This document shows, in pieces, positions 32,010-39,048 of a stretch of 39,048 bases of DNA; the first letter of the stretch is position 1; every line of letters starts with the position of its first letter. The position numbers and the translations under genes are program-made. The notes below the pieces were generated by a model. It did not search any database and was not told the origin of the DNA. It saw nothing but the letters and a program-made list of their open reading frames with translations. Source of the stretch: Bacillota bacterium (lineage in GTDB: Bacteria > Bacillota > Clostridia > Christensenellales > SZUA-584); NCBI GenBank assembly GCA_023460085.1, contig JAEWRI010000028.1, forward strand, positions 1-39,048, written 5' to 3'.

Positions 32010-32519
32010 ATGAAAACGGCGGTTGTGTATTATTCGCTGGAGGGGAGCACACGGCTGGCAGCGCAGGTTATCGCGGAGCGGCTGGGCGCGGATTTGTTTG
32101 AACTGCACGAAAAGCGGCAGCGCAAGACGGGCTTCGCGCTGTTTGCGGGCGGCGGCTTTGCCGCGGCGCTGGGGGTGAGAAGCCGGCTGAAGGATAACTT
32201 TGGGGACAGGATGAAGGAGTACGATCGCATCTTCGCGGGCGCTCCCATCTGGGCAAGCAGTCCCGCGCCTGCGCTCAACACATTTCTGCACGCCGTTGAG
32301 CCGCGCGGCAAGCAGCTGATTCTCTTTACCGTGCAGGCGGACCCCAACACCGATGCTCCGCCCCAGAAGAGCATGGAAAAACGCTGCGCGCTCCTGCGAA
32401 AGAAAGGCGCTGATGTTTTGCCGGTGCTGCGGCTGTACGGTGCGTCGCCGGGGAAGACGGCGACCAAGGAATCGATGGAAAAGCAATTGGGCGGAAAACT
32501 GAAGAATTTCAAGCAATAG
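32010..32519 (+). CDS. Flavodoxin-like protein
   Basis: The protein has 169 residues from ATG 32010, behind AAGGAGCGG; an earlier ATG at 31995 overlaps that site and is unlikely. It opens KTAVVYYSLEGSTRLAAQVIAERLGADLFEL, where YSLEGSTRLAA is the FMN-phosphate loop. YDRIFAGAPIWASSPAPALNTFLHAV holds the second flavin loop with Trp. It is a one-domain electron carrier or small flavin reductase, likely controlled by the TetR gene before it. Its redox partner is unknown. Confidence 0.88.
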   Translation: MKTAVVYYSLEGSTRLAAQVIAERLGADLFELHEKRQRKTGFALFAGGGFAAALGVRSRLKDNFGDRMKEYDRIFAGAPIWASSPAPALNTFLHAVEPRGKQLILFTVQADPNTDAPPQKSMEKRCALLRKKGADVLPVLRLYGASPGKTATKESMEKQLGGKLKNFKQ

Positions 32520-32526
32520 TGCCAAG

Positions 32527-32579
32527 TATTACGATTGTGTTACGGACGAATTGACTTTTTCCGCAAAATCGAGTAAAAT
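32527..32579 (+). promoter_or_regulatory. WalR-like box and promoter P1 (first hydrolase gene)
   Basis: TATTAC-GATTG-TGTTAC (32527-32543) is a direct repeat with 11-bp period, matching the WalR/YycF consensus TGTWAH-N5-TGTWAH with one change. TTGACT (32551-32556) follows after 7 bp, then a 17-bp spacer and TAAAAT (32574-32579). Confidence 0.75.
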
Positions 32580-32665
32580 GAGCTAGCATAACCGAGGGAT
32601 ATGTTATGGATTTTGCCTGCACGCCTTTTAATGCGATGCAGGTATCACAAACAGGAGCGACGCGC

Positions 32666-34234
32666 ATGGCAAAGAAGCCGGGGATCCCCCTGCTTAAAAA
32701 CCGAATTAAGCGCAAAGAGAAAACCCATAAACCGCTTCAGGCTGCCAGACTGACAAAACCGGTGCAGGTGGACGCGCTTTGGGATGAGGACTCGCCGGAA
32801 GAAGGGCTGGAGGATACGCCTGTCGTATCGTTGGCACCTGCCGAACCTGCTGCGGGAGTGCTTTCTTCAGAGCCCGTCGAAGCCGCAGAAGAGCAGGATG
32901 CGCGGTTCATTAAGGCTGCTGAAGAGGATACTGCGAAAGCCGGTGAGAATGCCCAGGGCCGCGCTGGAAGACAAGCGGCTGCCGCAGTGGTGGGTGCACC
33001 GCATGCTGCCGGAGAGCGAATCAGCAAGTCGGTTCTGCCGGAGCCCCGGCAGAAGCGCTTTCACAACAGCCACCGCAGAAGCTTTGTACTTCCGGGAGTG
33101 TTGCATTCCGTGGGAAGCGCGGTATCGCGGCTGTTTTATACCACGCGCAAAAAGAGTTCAGGGAATGCTGCAGCGCTGGAATTTGCGGGAAGCAACAAAC
33201 GGATAGGCCGCAAGGGGCGCAGGAATCGCCGCATACTCGTATATTCGGGTTCGGCGCTGGCCGTGGTCGCCATCATGCTGCTGGTGTTTCTGGTTCCCGG
33301 AGGGGCATCCGCGCCTGTGGATGCGTCTGCCACCCCGGTATACGCGACGCTGAGCGCAACGGGGACAAGCTCCGCAGAGTCCGCGAATGTTGCGGGAGGA
33401 TCTACGGGGAGCGGCACCGCAACTGCTACGGCGACGCAGACCGCCACGCCTACGCCGATTCCGACCACACCACCGGATCCCAGCGAGAGGCCTATTGATG
33501 TTGACGAGCTTACAGGATATTTCGTGGTGAATGCGGACAAGTATTATAATGATTACGGATATTCGAGCAATTACTACAACTATTCCGAGGAAGAGCTGCG
33601 CATACTCGCTCAGGTAATATGGGGCGAGGCGCGTGGCGAAGGGCTTACCGGCAAGATTGCGGTGGCAAACGTGGTGATGAATCGCGTGCTGTGCCGCGGC
33701 GCGTGGCCCAATACGATAAAAGGCGTGGTTACCGCGGCTGGGCAGTTTTCCGGCTACAAACCGACCAACCCCACCACCGGTTGTATCTCCGCGGCAAGAT
33801 GGGTACTGGATTACCAGCGCTGGGTCATTCCGCAGGACATCTATTATTTCAAGGCGGGGGGATCGGATGGTGTCGATTGGGGCGGGCATACGTTCTACAA
33901 GAGAATCGGCGGGCATTGCTTCTATCGCGAATCGTATTCCGGACGCAGGCAAAATGCGGGCGTCCCGGATCAGCTCTATGAGCGTGTGTACAAATACGCC
34001 CAGTACGGGTGTGAACCGGGAGATCGCGTATACCGCATTCAGGTGATGCTTGATGAGCTGGGGTATAAGATCCCGCAAATCGATAGTTATTTTGGCATGG
34101 ATACCAAGGAGGCGCTGAAGAAATTTCAGAATGATCATGGCCTCGATGATGATGGAATTGCGGGTCCTTCCACAGTAAAACGATTGATAGAGGAATACGG
34201 AGCGCGAGATTATTATGCCAAGTTCTGTACATAA
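32666..34234 (+). CDS. Membrane-anchored SleB-type cell-wall hydrolase with peptidoglycan-binding domain
   Basis: The protein has 522 residues from ATG 32666 (AGGAG, 8 bp); ATG 32606 with GAGGG is an alternative. A long cytosolic N-terminus (about 1-190) is rich in Lys, Arg, Ala and Glu. One membrane helix follows (SGSALAVVAIMLLVFLVPGG), then a Thr/Pro/Ser linker (TATATATQTATPTPIPTTPP). The hydrolase domain of about 130 residues begins YSEEELRILAQVIWGEARGE, where Glu in GEARGE is the likely catalytic acid. A peptidoglycan-binding domain closes it (RIQVMLDELGYK...FGMDTKEALKKFQNDHGLDDDGIAGPSTV). The enzyme would cut peptidoglycan outside the cell. It has its own promoter with a WalR-like box and its own terminator. 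Confidence 0.9.
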   Translation: MAKKPGIPLLKNRIKRKEKTHKPLQAARLTKPVQVDALWDEDSPEEGLEDTPVVSLAPAEPAAGVLSSEPVEAAEEQDARFIKAAEEDTAKAGENAQGRAGRQAAAAVVGAPHAAGERISKSVLPEPRQKRFHNSHRRSFVLPGVLHSVGSAVSRLFYTTRKKSSGNAAALEFAGSNKRIGRKGRRNRRILVYSGSALAVVAIMLLVFLVPGGASAPVDASATPVYATLSATGTSSAESANVAGGSTGSGTATATATQTATPTPIPTTPPDPSERPIDVDELTGYFVVNADKYYNDYGYSSNYYNYSEEELRILAQVIWGEARGEGLTGKIAVANVVMNRVLCRGAWPNTIKGVVTAAGQFSGYKPTNPTTGCISAARWVLDYQRWVIPQDIYYFKAGGSDGVDWGGHTFYKRIGGHCFYRESYSGRRQNAGVPDQLYERVYKYAQYGCEPGDRVYRIQVMLDELGYKIPQIDSYFGMDTKEALKKFQNDHGLDDDGIAGPSTVKRLIEEYGARDYYAKFCT

Positions 34235-34243
34235 GGCGTGGAG

Positions 34244-34269
34244 CGCCGCGGCAATGCCCGCGGCGTTTT
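34244..34269 (+). terminator. Intrinsic terminator of the first hydrolase gene
   Basis: CGCCGCGG (34244-34251) pairs with CCGCGGCG (34258-34265), followed by TTTT. Confidence 0.8.
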
Positions 34270-34314
34270 GATGTGATGCAAAAGGAGCGGGACAATGGAC
34301 ATACGAGGTGAATA

Positions 34315-34366
34315 TATTGCGGAAATGTTACGATTATTTGACTTTAATCCGTACATCTTGTATTAT
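34315..34366 (+). promoter_or_regulatory. WalR-like box and promoter P2 (second hydrolase gene)
   Basis: TATTGC-GGAAA-TGTTAC (34315-34331), 6 bp, TTGACT (34338-34343), 17 bp, TATTAT (34361-34366). The layout is the same as P1 and P3. Confidence 0.75.
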
Positions 34367-34395
34367 GAGGAAAGTCAAATGACCGGGGAGTATTG

Positions 34396-35877
34396 ATGTC
34401 AAAGCTGAAAGGCAACAATTCCAATCGAAGATTTCGCCGCGTCCCGCACCCGAATGAAGTGCCGCTGCCGGCAAAGCCTGCCGCGCATAAGCCCACGGAG
34501 GCTGCGCCGACTGGAGTACGGAATGCAGCAGTACGCAAACCGACGGAAGCTGCGCCAGCCGGAGCAAGAAAGGCTGCGGCGCGTAAGCCTGCGGAGGTTG
34601 CGTCTTCCGGCAGAAAAAAAGCAGCGTCACGCGGCCGCGCGCTGAGAATAATGCGTGCGCTGGCAGCGAAGCTTTGGCTGGAAACCCGAAAGCTGCCGAA
34701 GAAAGCGCTGAACTGGGTTGCGGGCGTGTTCCGCAAGCCGGGGGTTCATCGCAAAACCGTAAAGCGCGCTCCTGGATTCCGTATTGCCATGTGGATGAGC
34801 GCCAGCGCGGTGCTGGTGGCGGTGACGCTGCTGATAGTGCTGTCACCGGGCGGCGAAGCCGCAAGCGCGCCGGGTTCTTCCGCTTCGGCTGAAACATCCG
34901 CGCCGATGTATACGCCGGTGCCTACTACAGAGCCTGAATTGAGCATGATAGCAACGACGGAGCCCGACCCGGATTTAACGCCGGTACCTTCGCCGACACC
35001 AAAACCGCCGGTTTCGCATACGGCAACACAGCGGCCGACCGCAACGCCAACCCGAAAGCCCACGCCGACGCCCACACGGAAGCCCACGCCGACACCCACG
35101 CAGAAGCCGACGACGACACCTACGACAAAGCCGACAACGACAGCAACGTCCACATCAACCGGAACGGATATGAATTCACTCGTGTCCTATTATATAGTGA
35201 CGGCGGACAGCTATTATAATACGGTGGGGTATTATTCCAATCACTACGAATATACCGACGCAGAGCTCTACATGCTTGCGCAAATCATACAAACGGAATC
35301 GGGCGGCGAGTCAACGACGGGCAAGATAGCGGTAGGCAATGTCGTACTCAACCGGGTGCTGTGCGGACGGTTTGGTAACAGCATTGACGCGGTTAAGGGA
35401 GGCTTTGCTTATCATGAGGATACCGTTCCCAAACAGGGCGCCATCGATGCCGCTCATGCCGTGCTGGATGATGAGGTATGGGTGGTACCGCAGAATACAT
35501 ACTACTTTAAGGCGAGCGGCGGCACGTGGAGCAGCCACACATACTGGGGAAAGATAGGCAACCATTACTTCTATACGCATAATTACAGCGGGCGCTACAA
35601 CGGCACCAGCATACCGGAAGCGCTCTTCGAGCGCGTATATAAATACGCGCAGTACGGATGCAAGAAGGAAAACCGGGTATACCGAATTCAGTATATGCTC
35701 AAAGCGCTGGGGTATAGCGTTAGCACCGACAAGTGTTTTGGCAAGGGTACGCACGATGCGCTGATGGAATTCCAGAAAAGCAAAGGGTTGACTGCCGACG
35801 GCGTGGCGGGCCCTTCTACGGTGGAAGCGCTGATTCGCGCCTTCGGTGTGGACAAGTATCTGGCGGAGTTTTCGTAG
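34396..35877 (+). CDS. Second SleB-type cell-wall hydrolase, paralogue
   Basis: The protein has 493 residues from ATG 34396, behind GGGGAG. The architecture is the same as the preceding gene's. The N-terminus is very basic, with repeated KPTEAAP and ARKPAEV units. One helix follows (MWMSASAVLVAVTLLIVLSPGG), then a linker with six or more PTPTRKPTPTP-like units. The hydrolase domain starts YTDAELYMLAQIIQTESGGES, with the catalytic Glu kept but the motif changed from GEARGE to TESGGES. The C-terminal peptidoglycan-binding domain is RIQYMLKALGYS...KGTHDALMEFQKSKGLTADGVAGPSTV. Divergence in the catalytic motif suggests a different substrate bond or weaker activity. It is a tandem duplicate with an independent promoter and terminator. 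Confidence 0.9.
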   Translation: MSKLKGNNSNRRFRRVPHPNEVPLPAKPAAHKPTEAAPTGVRNAAVRKPTEAAPAGARKAAARKPAEVASSGRKKAASRGRALRIMRALAAKLWLETRKLPKKALNWVAGVFRKPGVHRKTVKRAPGFRIAMWMSASAVLVAVTLLIVLSPGGEAASAPGSSASAETSAPMYTPVPTTEPELSMIATTEPDPDLTPVPSPTPKPPVSHTATQRPTATPTRKPTPTPTRKPTPTPTQKPTTTPTTKPTTTATSTSTGTDMNSLVSYYIVTADSYYNTVGYYSNHYEYTDAELYMLAQIIQTESGGESTTGKIAVGNVVLNRVLCGRFGNSIDAVKGGFAYHEDTVPKQGAIDAAHAVLDDEVWVVPQNTYYFKASGGTWSSHTYWGKIGNHYFYTHNYSGRYNGTSIPEALFERVYKYAQYGCKKENRVYRIQYMLKALGYSVSTDKCFGKGTHDALMEFQKSKGLTADGVAGPSTVEALIRAFGVDKYLAEFS

Positions 35878-35895
35878 CACATGCCAACGGAAAAC

Positions 35896-35924
35896 GCTGA
35901 TATTTCGATATCGGCTTTTTTTTT
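35896..35924 (+). terminator. Intrinsic terminator of the second hydrolase gene
   Basis: GCTGATAT pairs (one G-T wobble) with ATATCGGC across a TTCG-like loop and is followed by nine T. Confidence 0.8.
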
Positions 35925-35952
35925 GCGTAAATTAACGATAGAAGCTGGTAAA

Positions 35953-36004
35953 TATTACGTAGATATTACGAATCTTTGACTTTCCGTAATATTTGATGTA
36001 TTAT
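35953..36004 (+). promoter_or_regulatory. WalR-like box and promoter P3 (third envelope gene)
   Basis: TATTAC-GTAGA-TATTAC (35953-35969), 6 bp, TTGACT (35976-35981), 17 bp, TATTAT (35999-36004). An inverted half-site (GTAATA, 35986-35991) lies in the spacer. Confidence 0.75.
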
Positions 36005-36039
36005 CGAGGTACAAAATAGTTGTATAAGAGGTGAAATAC

Positions 36040-37566
36040 ATGCGGAACATTTCGGGCAGCAGCCCGGAAAACAGAAAACCCTATCGCCCGGAATACCCGC
36101 TTGTACGCAAGCGTCTGGAAGATATAGAAGCCTATACACCGGAAAAGCCGGAAAAACGACAGAATGCCGGAACAAAAAGACAAGCCGCGGGCGAGGGCGA
36201 AGCGGGACAAAGGTATGCGTATCAGAAAGCGCCTGAAGCACCCATAGAGCCAGTGACGCGCCGAAAAGCGCATCGTATTGATCCTGACAGCCAGGTCGAT
36301 ATGCCTGCTGAGGTAACACGCCGCAATGAAATGAGCGTCGGAGATTTCGTCAGCAGCAATGCCGAAAGCCGATATGAACGGAAGAGCGATCCGGGAACCC
36401 GCGTAGGACGCGCGGCGTTGGCGAGACGCGCGATGGAGGAAAACGACGATAAAGATACGCCGGATGAACCTTCACCGCGTCCGCGTCATGAGTTTGACGA
36501 GGATTATGTGCCGCGCCATACCACGCAGGAGGATGCCGGAGAGCACCGCACGATAAGACGCGGTTCTTCGGCCCGCCATGCCATACCGGAGGATTTGCTT
36601 GTGAAGCCGGAAAGCAAGCCGCAGGCCTCCGGTCAAAGCGCCATGCGCCGTCAGGCCGTTCCGCAGGACATTTACGAGGAAGCGGAGGAGACGCCAGCGC
36701 CTTCCGGGCACAGCGCCATGCGCCGTCAAGCCGTTCCGCAGGACATTTACGGGGAAGCGGAGGAGACGCCAGCGCCTTCCAGACGCAGTGCCATGCACCG
36801 TCAGCAAGATGCTGCGAGGCAGAGTTCGTTAGCAAGGACTGTTCCAACCGGGGCGGTGGTTCGTGCCGCAGAGAGAATGCCGGTACCAAAGGCTGCACCG
36901 AAGCCGACGCTGCGCGTGGTTGATGAGTCGCTGTACGGAGACGAGCGTTTTGGCAGTGAGGGGACGCGCAGAACCAGCGGGATAAAAACAGTTCCGCGTG
37001 ATGCGCGCAGACCAGCCGGCAAACGCCGCGCTCCCAGTACGCACCCCATTCAGTATGCGGGCAGCGCGAGGCAGGAAAAACCAGGACGCAGGAAAGGTCG
37101 TATCGTTCTGCTGGTGCTCGGGCTGCTGTTTACCATCGGGTTCATGGCGGCGCTGCTGATGCCCGGCGGCTGGTTGATAGGCGGAAAGACGCCGCTGAGT
37201 ACCGCGACGGCGCTTCAGCCCATTGTCGGCGCAGATGCGACGCCTACGCCGCTTCCAACGGTTACAGCCACACCGGAGAGTTCTGCGACGAATACGCCTT
37301 CGGCAACGCCATCCGCAACGCCTACGGCAACTGCTTCGGCAACCGCGACGCCAAAGCCGTCGGCGACGCCCACGGCAAAGCCCACCGCAACGCCCACGGC
37401 AAAACCGACGGCGACGCCCACAACAAAGCCCACGGCGACGCCCACAGCAAAACCGACGGCGACGCCCACGGCAAAGCCCACCGCGACGCCCACGGCTGCA
37501 CCGACGGCGACACCCACGATGGTTCCTACGGAAGCCCCGACGGACACGGGAGAAGTTTCGCCCTGA
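36040..37566 (+). CDS. Single-pass membrane protein with Pro/Thr tail, related to the two hydrolases but lacking the enzyme domain
   Basis: The protein has 508 residues from ATG 36040, behind AGAGGTG. The first 350 or so residues are charged, low-complexity and probably disordered. They include 25-residue tandem repeats (SGxSAMRRQAVPQDIYxEAE units, 36628-36804). One helix follows (IVLLVLGLLFTIGFMAALLMPGG), ending in the same MPGG/SPGG/VPGG turn as the two paralogues. The outer part is a tail of about 130 residues, almost wholly TATPTAKP-type repeats, ending EAPTDTGEVSP. No hydrolase or peptidoglycan-binding domain is present, and a terminator follows at once, so it is not a truncated copy within this window. 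A Pro/Thr tail could span or bind the wall; the function is unknown. Confidence 0.75.
   Translation: MRNISGSSPENRKPYRPEYPLVRKRLEDIEAYTPEKPEKRQNAGTKRQAAGEGEAGQRYAYQKAPEAPIEPVTRRKAHRIDPDSQVDMPAEVTRRNEMSVGDFVSSNAESRYERKSDPGTRVGRAALARRAMEENDDKDTPDEPSPRPRHEFDEDYVPRHTTQEDAGEHRTIRRGSSARHAIPEDLLVKPESKPQASGQSAMRRQAVPQDIYEEAEETPAPSGHSAMRRQAVPQDIYGEAEETPAPSRRSAMHRQQDAARQSSLARTVPTGAVVRAAERMPVPKAAPKPTLRVVDESLYGDERFGSEGTRRTSGIKTVPRDARRPAGKRRAPSTHPIQYAGSARQEKPGRRKGRIVLLVLGLLFTIGFMAALLMPGGWLIGGKTPLSTATALQPIVGADATPTPLPTVTATPESSATNTPSATPSATPTATASATATPKPSATPTAKPTATPTAKPTATPTTKPTATPTAKPTATPTAKPTATPTAAPTATPTMVPTEAPTDTGEVSP
36628..36804 (+). repeat. 75-bp in-frame tandem repeat
   Basis: Two full units (36628-36702, 36703-36777) differ at only a few positions, with a partial third (36778-36804). 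They encode 25-residue units and probably arose by recent slippage or unequal exchange. Confidence 0.85.
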
Positions 37567-37570
37567 TCAG

Positions 37571-37598
37571 AAAAGCCGCGAGAGTTCGCGGCTTTTTT
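37571..37598. terminator. Bidirectional intrinsic terminator
   Basis: AAAAGCCGCGA pairs with TCGCGGCTTTT around a short loop, between the convergent envelope gene and the uroporphyrinogen-decarboxylase-family gene. Confidence 0.85.
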
Positions 37599-37630
37599 AT
37601 GTCGGGCAGAAGTGACACTGAACGCTCTCT

Positions 37631-38752
37631 CTATCGGAGTTCGGTCATGGCTTTCACCATGGCGTCGATTCTCCAGGGCTCCACATAATTCTGTATATTG
37701 TGACCGGGAGCGAGAATATAACCACCGTCTTTTCCGAGTATATCTATGAGCATTTTAACGCAGTCGCGGATTTCCGTTTCCGAGCCGTAAGGCAGTATGT
37801 GTTGTGTATCGATGCCGCCCCAAAAGGTCAGTTCCGAACCGAATTCTCGCTTTAACCGTTCTGGCTCCATGTTCTTTGCGCTGATTTGCACCGGATTCAG
37901 GATTTCGACTCCCGCTTCGATGATTTGGGGGAGCAGTTCGTACACACTGCCGCAGGAATGCATAAATATCTTTGCGCTGGTTTTGCTCCGGATAAACCCG
38001 TACAGCCGTTTATGGTACTTCTGGATATACTTCTGATAGATTTCGCGGGAAACGATGCTGCGATCCTGCATCCCGATATCGTCGCCCTGACAGACAATGT
38101 CCACGAGATCGCCAACCTCGTTCAGATACGCATCCCAGAATGAAATTGCGGACTCGGTGATGCGATCCAAAAGCGCTTCAGCCAGTACGGGGTCCGTATA
38201 CAAATCGCAGAGGAAATCCTCCCAGCCGCGCATCCAAAGTGACTGCTCAAAAGGGCCTCCGCACATGATGTTCGCGACAAGAACTTTATCGCCCTTACTC
38301 CGTATCTGCTGCGCCTCTTCCCGAAGGCCGGCGACTCTGCCCTTATCATATGCGTCAGGCCACGGGTTTTTAAGTATGTCTTCCTGCGTTATTTCACCGT
38401 AGAGCGGCCCTTGTACCGGATCATAGTAGAGCTCGCTTTTCTTCCAGTATATGCCGAATTCATCATAATACGATCCGTCAGTATCAAACCGGGTGGCGTC
38501 CAGTAAAGCACCCTTCATCGCAACGGTTTCAAACTCCATGTTCAGTTCCTTTGAGAGCCACGTGGGGGTTCTGATGGTTTGCATGGACATGGAAGTAATC
38601 GTATTTGCTGTAGGCGCGACACCTCGGTAGGCTTCGTACGTGTCCTTCGCGAAACGGGTGAATCCGTCTACGATTGTCGAACCGATACTGACGGGTGCTT
38701 TATCGGGCTGCCTGTGTGCCAATGCGGCCAAAACTCTTTCCCTGTTGTCCAT
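37631..38752 (-). CDS. Uroporphyrinogen-decarboxylase-family protein (methyltransferase-like)
   Basis: The protein has 373 residues from ATG 38752, ten bases after AAGGAGG (an ATG nine bases earlier sits too close to that site). It opens MDNRERVLAALAHRQPDKAPV, the usual start of MtaA/CmuA-like members. ILNPVQISAKNMEPERLKREFG and ELTFWGGIDTQHILPYGS are also typical, as are HSCGSVYELLPQIIEAGVE (zinc-binding His/Cys) and an end at GGYILAPGHNIQNYVEPWRIDAMV. Such proteins move methyl groups between corrinoid proteins and coenzymes, or have unknown roles; true haem-pathway HemE is unlikely, because its substrate-binding residues are not evident. No corrinoid protein is adjacent inside the window. 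Confidence 0.88.
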   Translation of the reverse strand: MDNRERVLAALAHRQPDKAPVSIGSTIVDGFTRFAKDTYEAYRGVAPTANTITSMSMQTIRTPTWLSKELNMEFETVAMKGALLDATRFDTDGSYYDEFGIYWKKSELYYDPVQGPLYGEITQEDILKNPWPDAYDKGRVAGLREEAQQIRSKGDKVLVANIMCGGPFEQSLWMRGWEDFLCDLYTDPVLAEALLDRITESAISFWDAYLNEVGDLVDIVCQGDDIGMQDRSIVSREIYQKYIQKYHKRLYGFIRSKTSAKIFMHSCGSVYELLPQIIEAGVEILNPVQISAKNMEPERLKREFGSELTFWGGIDTQHILPYGSETEIRDCVKMLIDILGKDGGYILAPGHNIQNYVEPWRIDAMVKAMTELR

Positions 38753-39048
38753 GCCGGACATTCCTCCTTGCTTGATCTCGCTAACGAAAGCGCTGATGGG
38801 GTCGAGAAACAGCTCATTCACAGGACAAATCATACACGAACTCCCCATAGAAAGGATGATCAGAATGGTTAGTGGTTAGTGAGCACTTTTTATTGCATTC
38901 ATTGGGGGAGCACAGCAAGAAGCTGTAGGTTTGTCAAACATGTTGGACAGTATAGGAGCGCAGATAATCGACTGGTGAACGCCAACCGAGTGGACGCATG
39001 GGAATCTTGTTGGAACGGTATCGATAGACTTCAAGCTGCAGCTTGAAG
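38753..39048. other. Right-end intergenic region with two palindromes
   Basis: No gene is seen. An 18-bp near-perfect palindrome TGTCAAACATGTTGGACA lies at 38932-38949 (one mismatched pair). The last 20 bases (39029-39048) are a perfect palindrome, CTTCAAGCTGCAGCTTGAAG. The first may be an operator for a gene beyond the window or for the minus-strand gene. The second may mark a repeat end that stopped assembly. Confidence 0.6.

Noticed and set aside
37220..37560. Minisatellite-like 24-bp repeats as a non-coding element
   Set aside because: They are in frame and encode the TATPTAKP tail of a gene with promoter and terminator; similar linkers occur in the two neighbours.
1..39048. tRNA, rRNA or riboswitch genes
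   Set aside because: I saw no cloverleaf with a TTCGANNC-type arm, no rRNA segments and no riboswitch core that I could support by eye; a covariance-model scan would be needed to exclude small RNAs.

Overview
The window reads as a chromosomal segment of a fairly GC-rich, anaerobic-looking member of the Firmicutes (class Clostridia; a Christensenellales/Oscillospirales-like lineage is my guess, from gene content and codon style only). Supporting signs are strong AGGAGG-type ribosome binding sites, TTGACA/TATAAT promoters, translationally coupled operons, SleB-type cell-wall hydrolases, DUF362 and DUF2156 proteins, and a Crp/Fnr regulator next to a two-cluster ferredoxin. The window starts inside an IS3-family insertion sequence and ends on a perfect 20-bp palindrome, so both edges look like repeat-limited contig ends.

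Region by region. 1-2640 is an AT-richer accessory stretch: an IS3-family end, a FlxA-like coiled-coil protein, an ankyrin-repeat protein, and a small lipoprotein flanked on both sides by inverted clusters of 9-nt dimer repeats. 2706-4680 holds an EamA/DMT exporter, then four copies of a 169-177 bp palindromic repeat running into a small GIY-YIG nuclease gene that has a further repeat fragment on its other side. 4715-9475 is a TetR regulator divergent from a three-gene operon: an Old-Yellow-Enzyme/2-enoate-reductase-like flavoprotein plus both subunits of aconitase X. 9731-11587 is a membrane-anchored serine hydrolase. 11852-14056 is a GNAT / methylguanine-DNA methyltransferase / Gfo-Idh-MocA run. 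14175-17543 is a tightly coupled DUF362 / archaeal-type phosphoglycerate mutase / iron alcohol dehydrogenase operon. 17584-19547 has a LysM protein and two related polytopic membrane proteins. 19598-22333 has argJ, then a Crp/Fnr regulator divergent from a ferredoxin across a perfect operator. 22437-24334 has a DUF2156 protein coupled to an Eis-like acetyltransferase.

24350-30652 is a complete F1Fo ATP synthase operon (I-like, a, c, b, alpha, gamma, beta, epsilon) with one striking exception. There is no separate delta gene. The C-terminal domain of delta is fused in frame to the N-terminus of alpha, and the delta N-terminal domain is absent. 30739-32519 has a histidine phosphatase, a second TetR regulator and a flavodoxin-like protein.

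32527-37566 is a three-gene cell-envelope locus. Each protein has a basic cytoplasmic N-terminus, one membrane helix and a Pro/Thr linker. Two end in a SleB-type hydrolase plus a peptidoglycan-binding domain; the third stops after the linker. All three promoters have the same layout: a WalR(YycF)-like direct repeat 6-7 bp upstream of a TTGACT/17-bp promoter. The window closes with a uroporphyrinogen-decarboxylase-family protein on the minus strand.

The strongest candidates for something undescribed are the delta-alpha fusion, the WalR-box-controlled hydrolase trio, the enoate reductase/aconitase X pair, and the repeat families around the GIY-YIG and lipoprotein genes.
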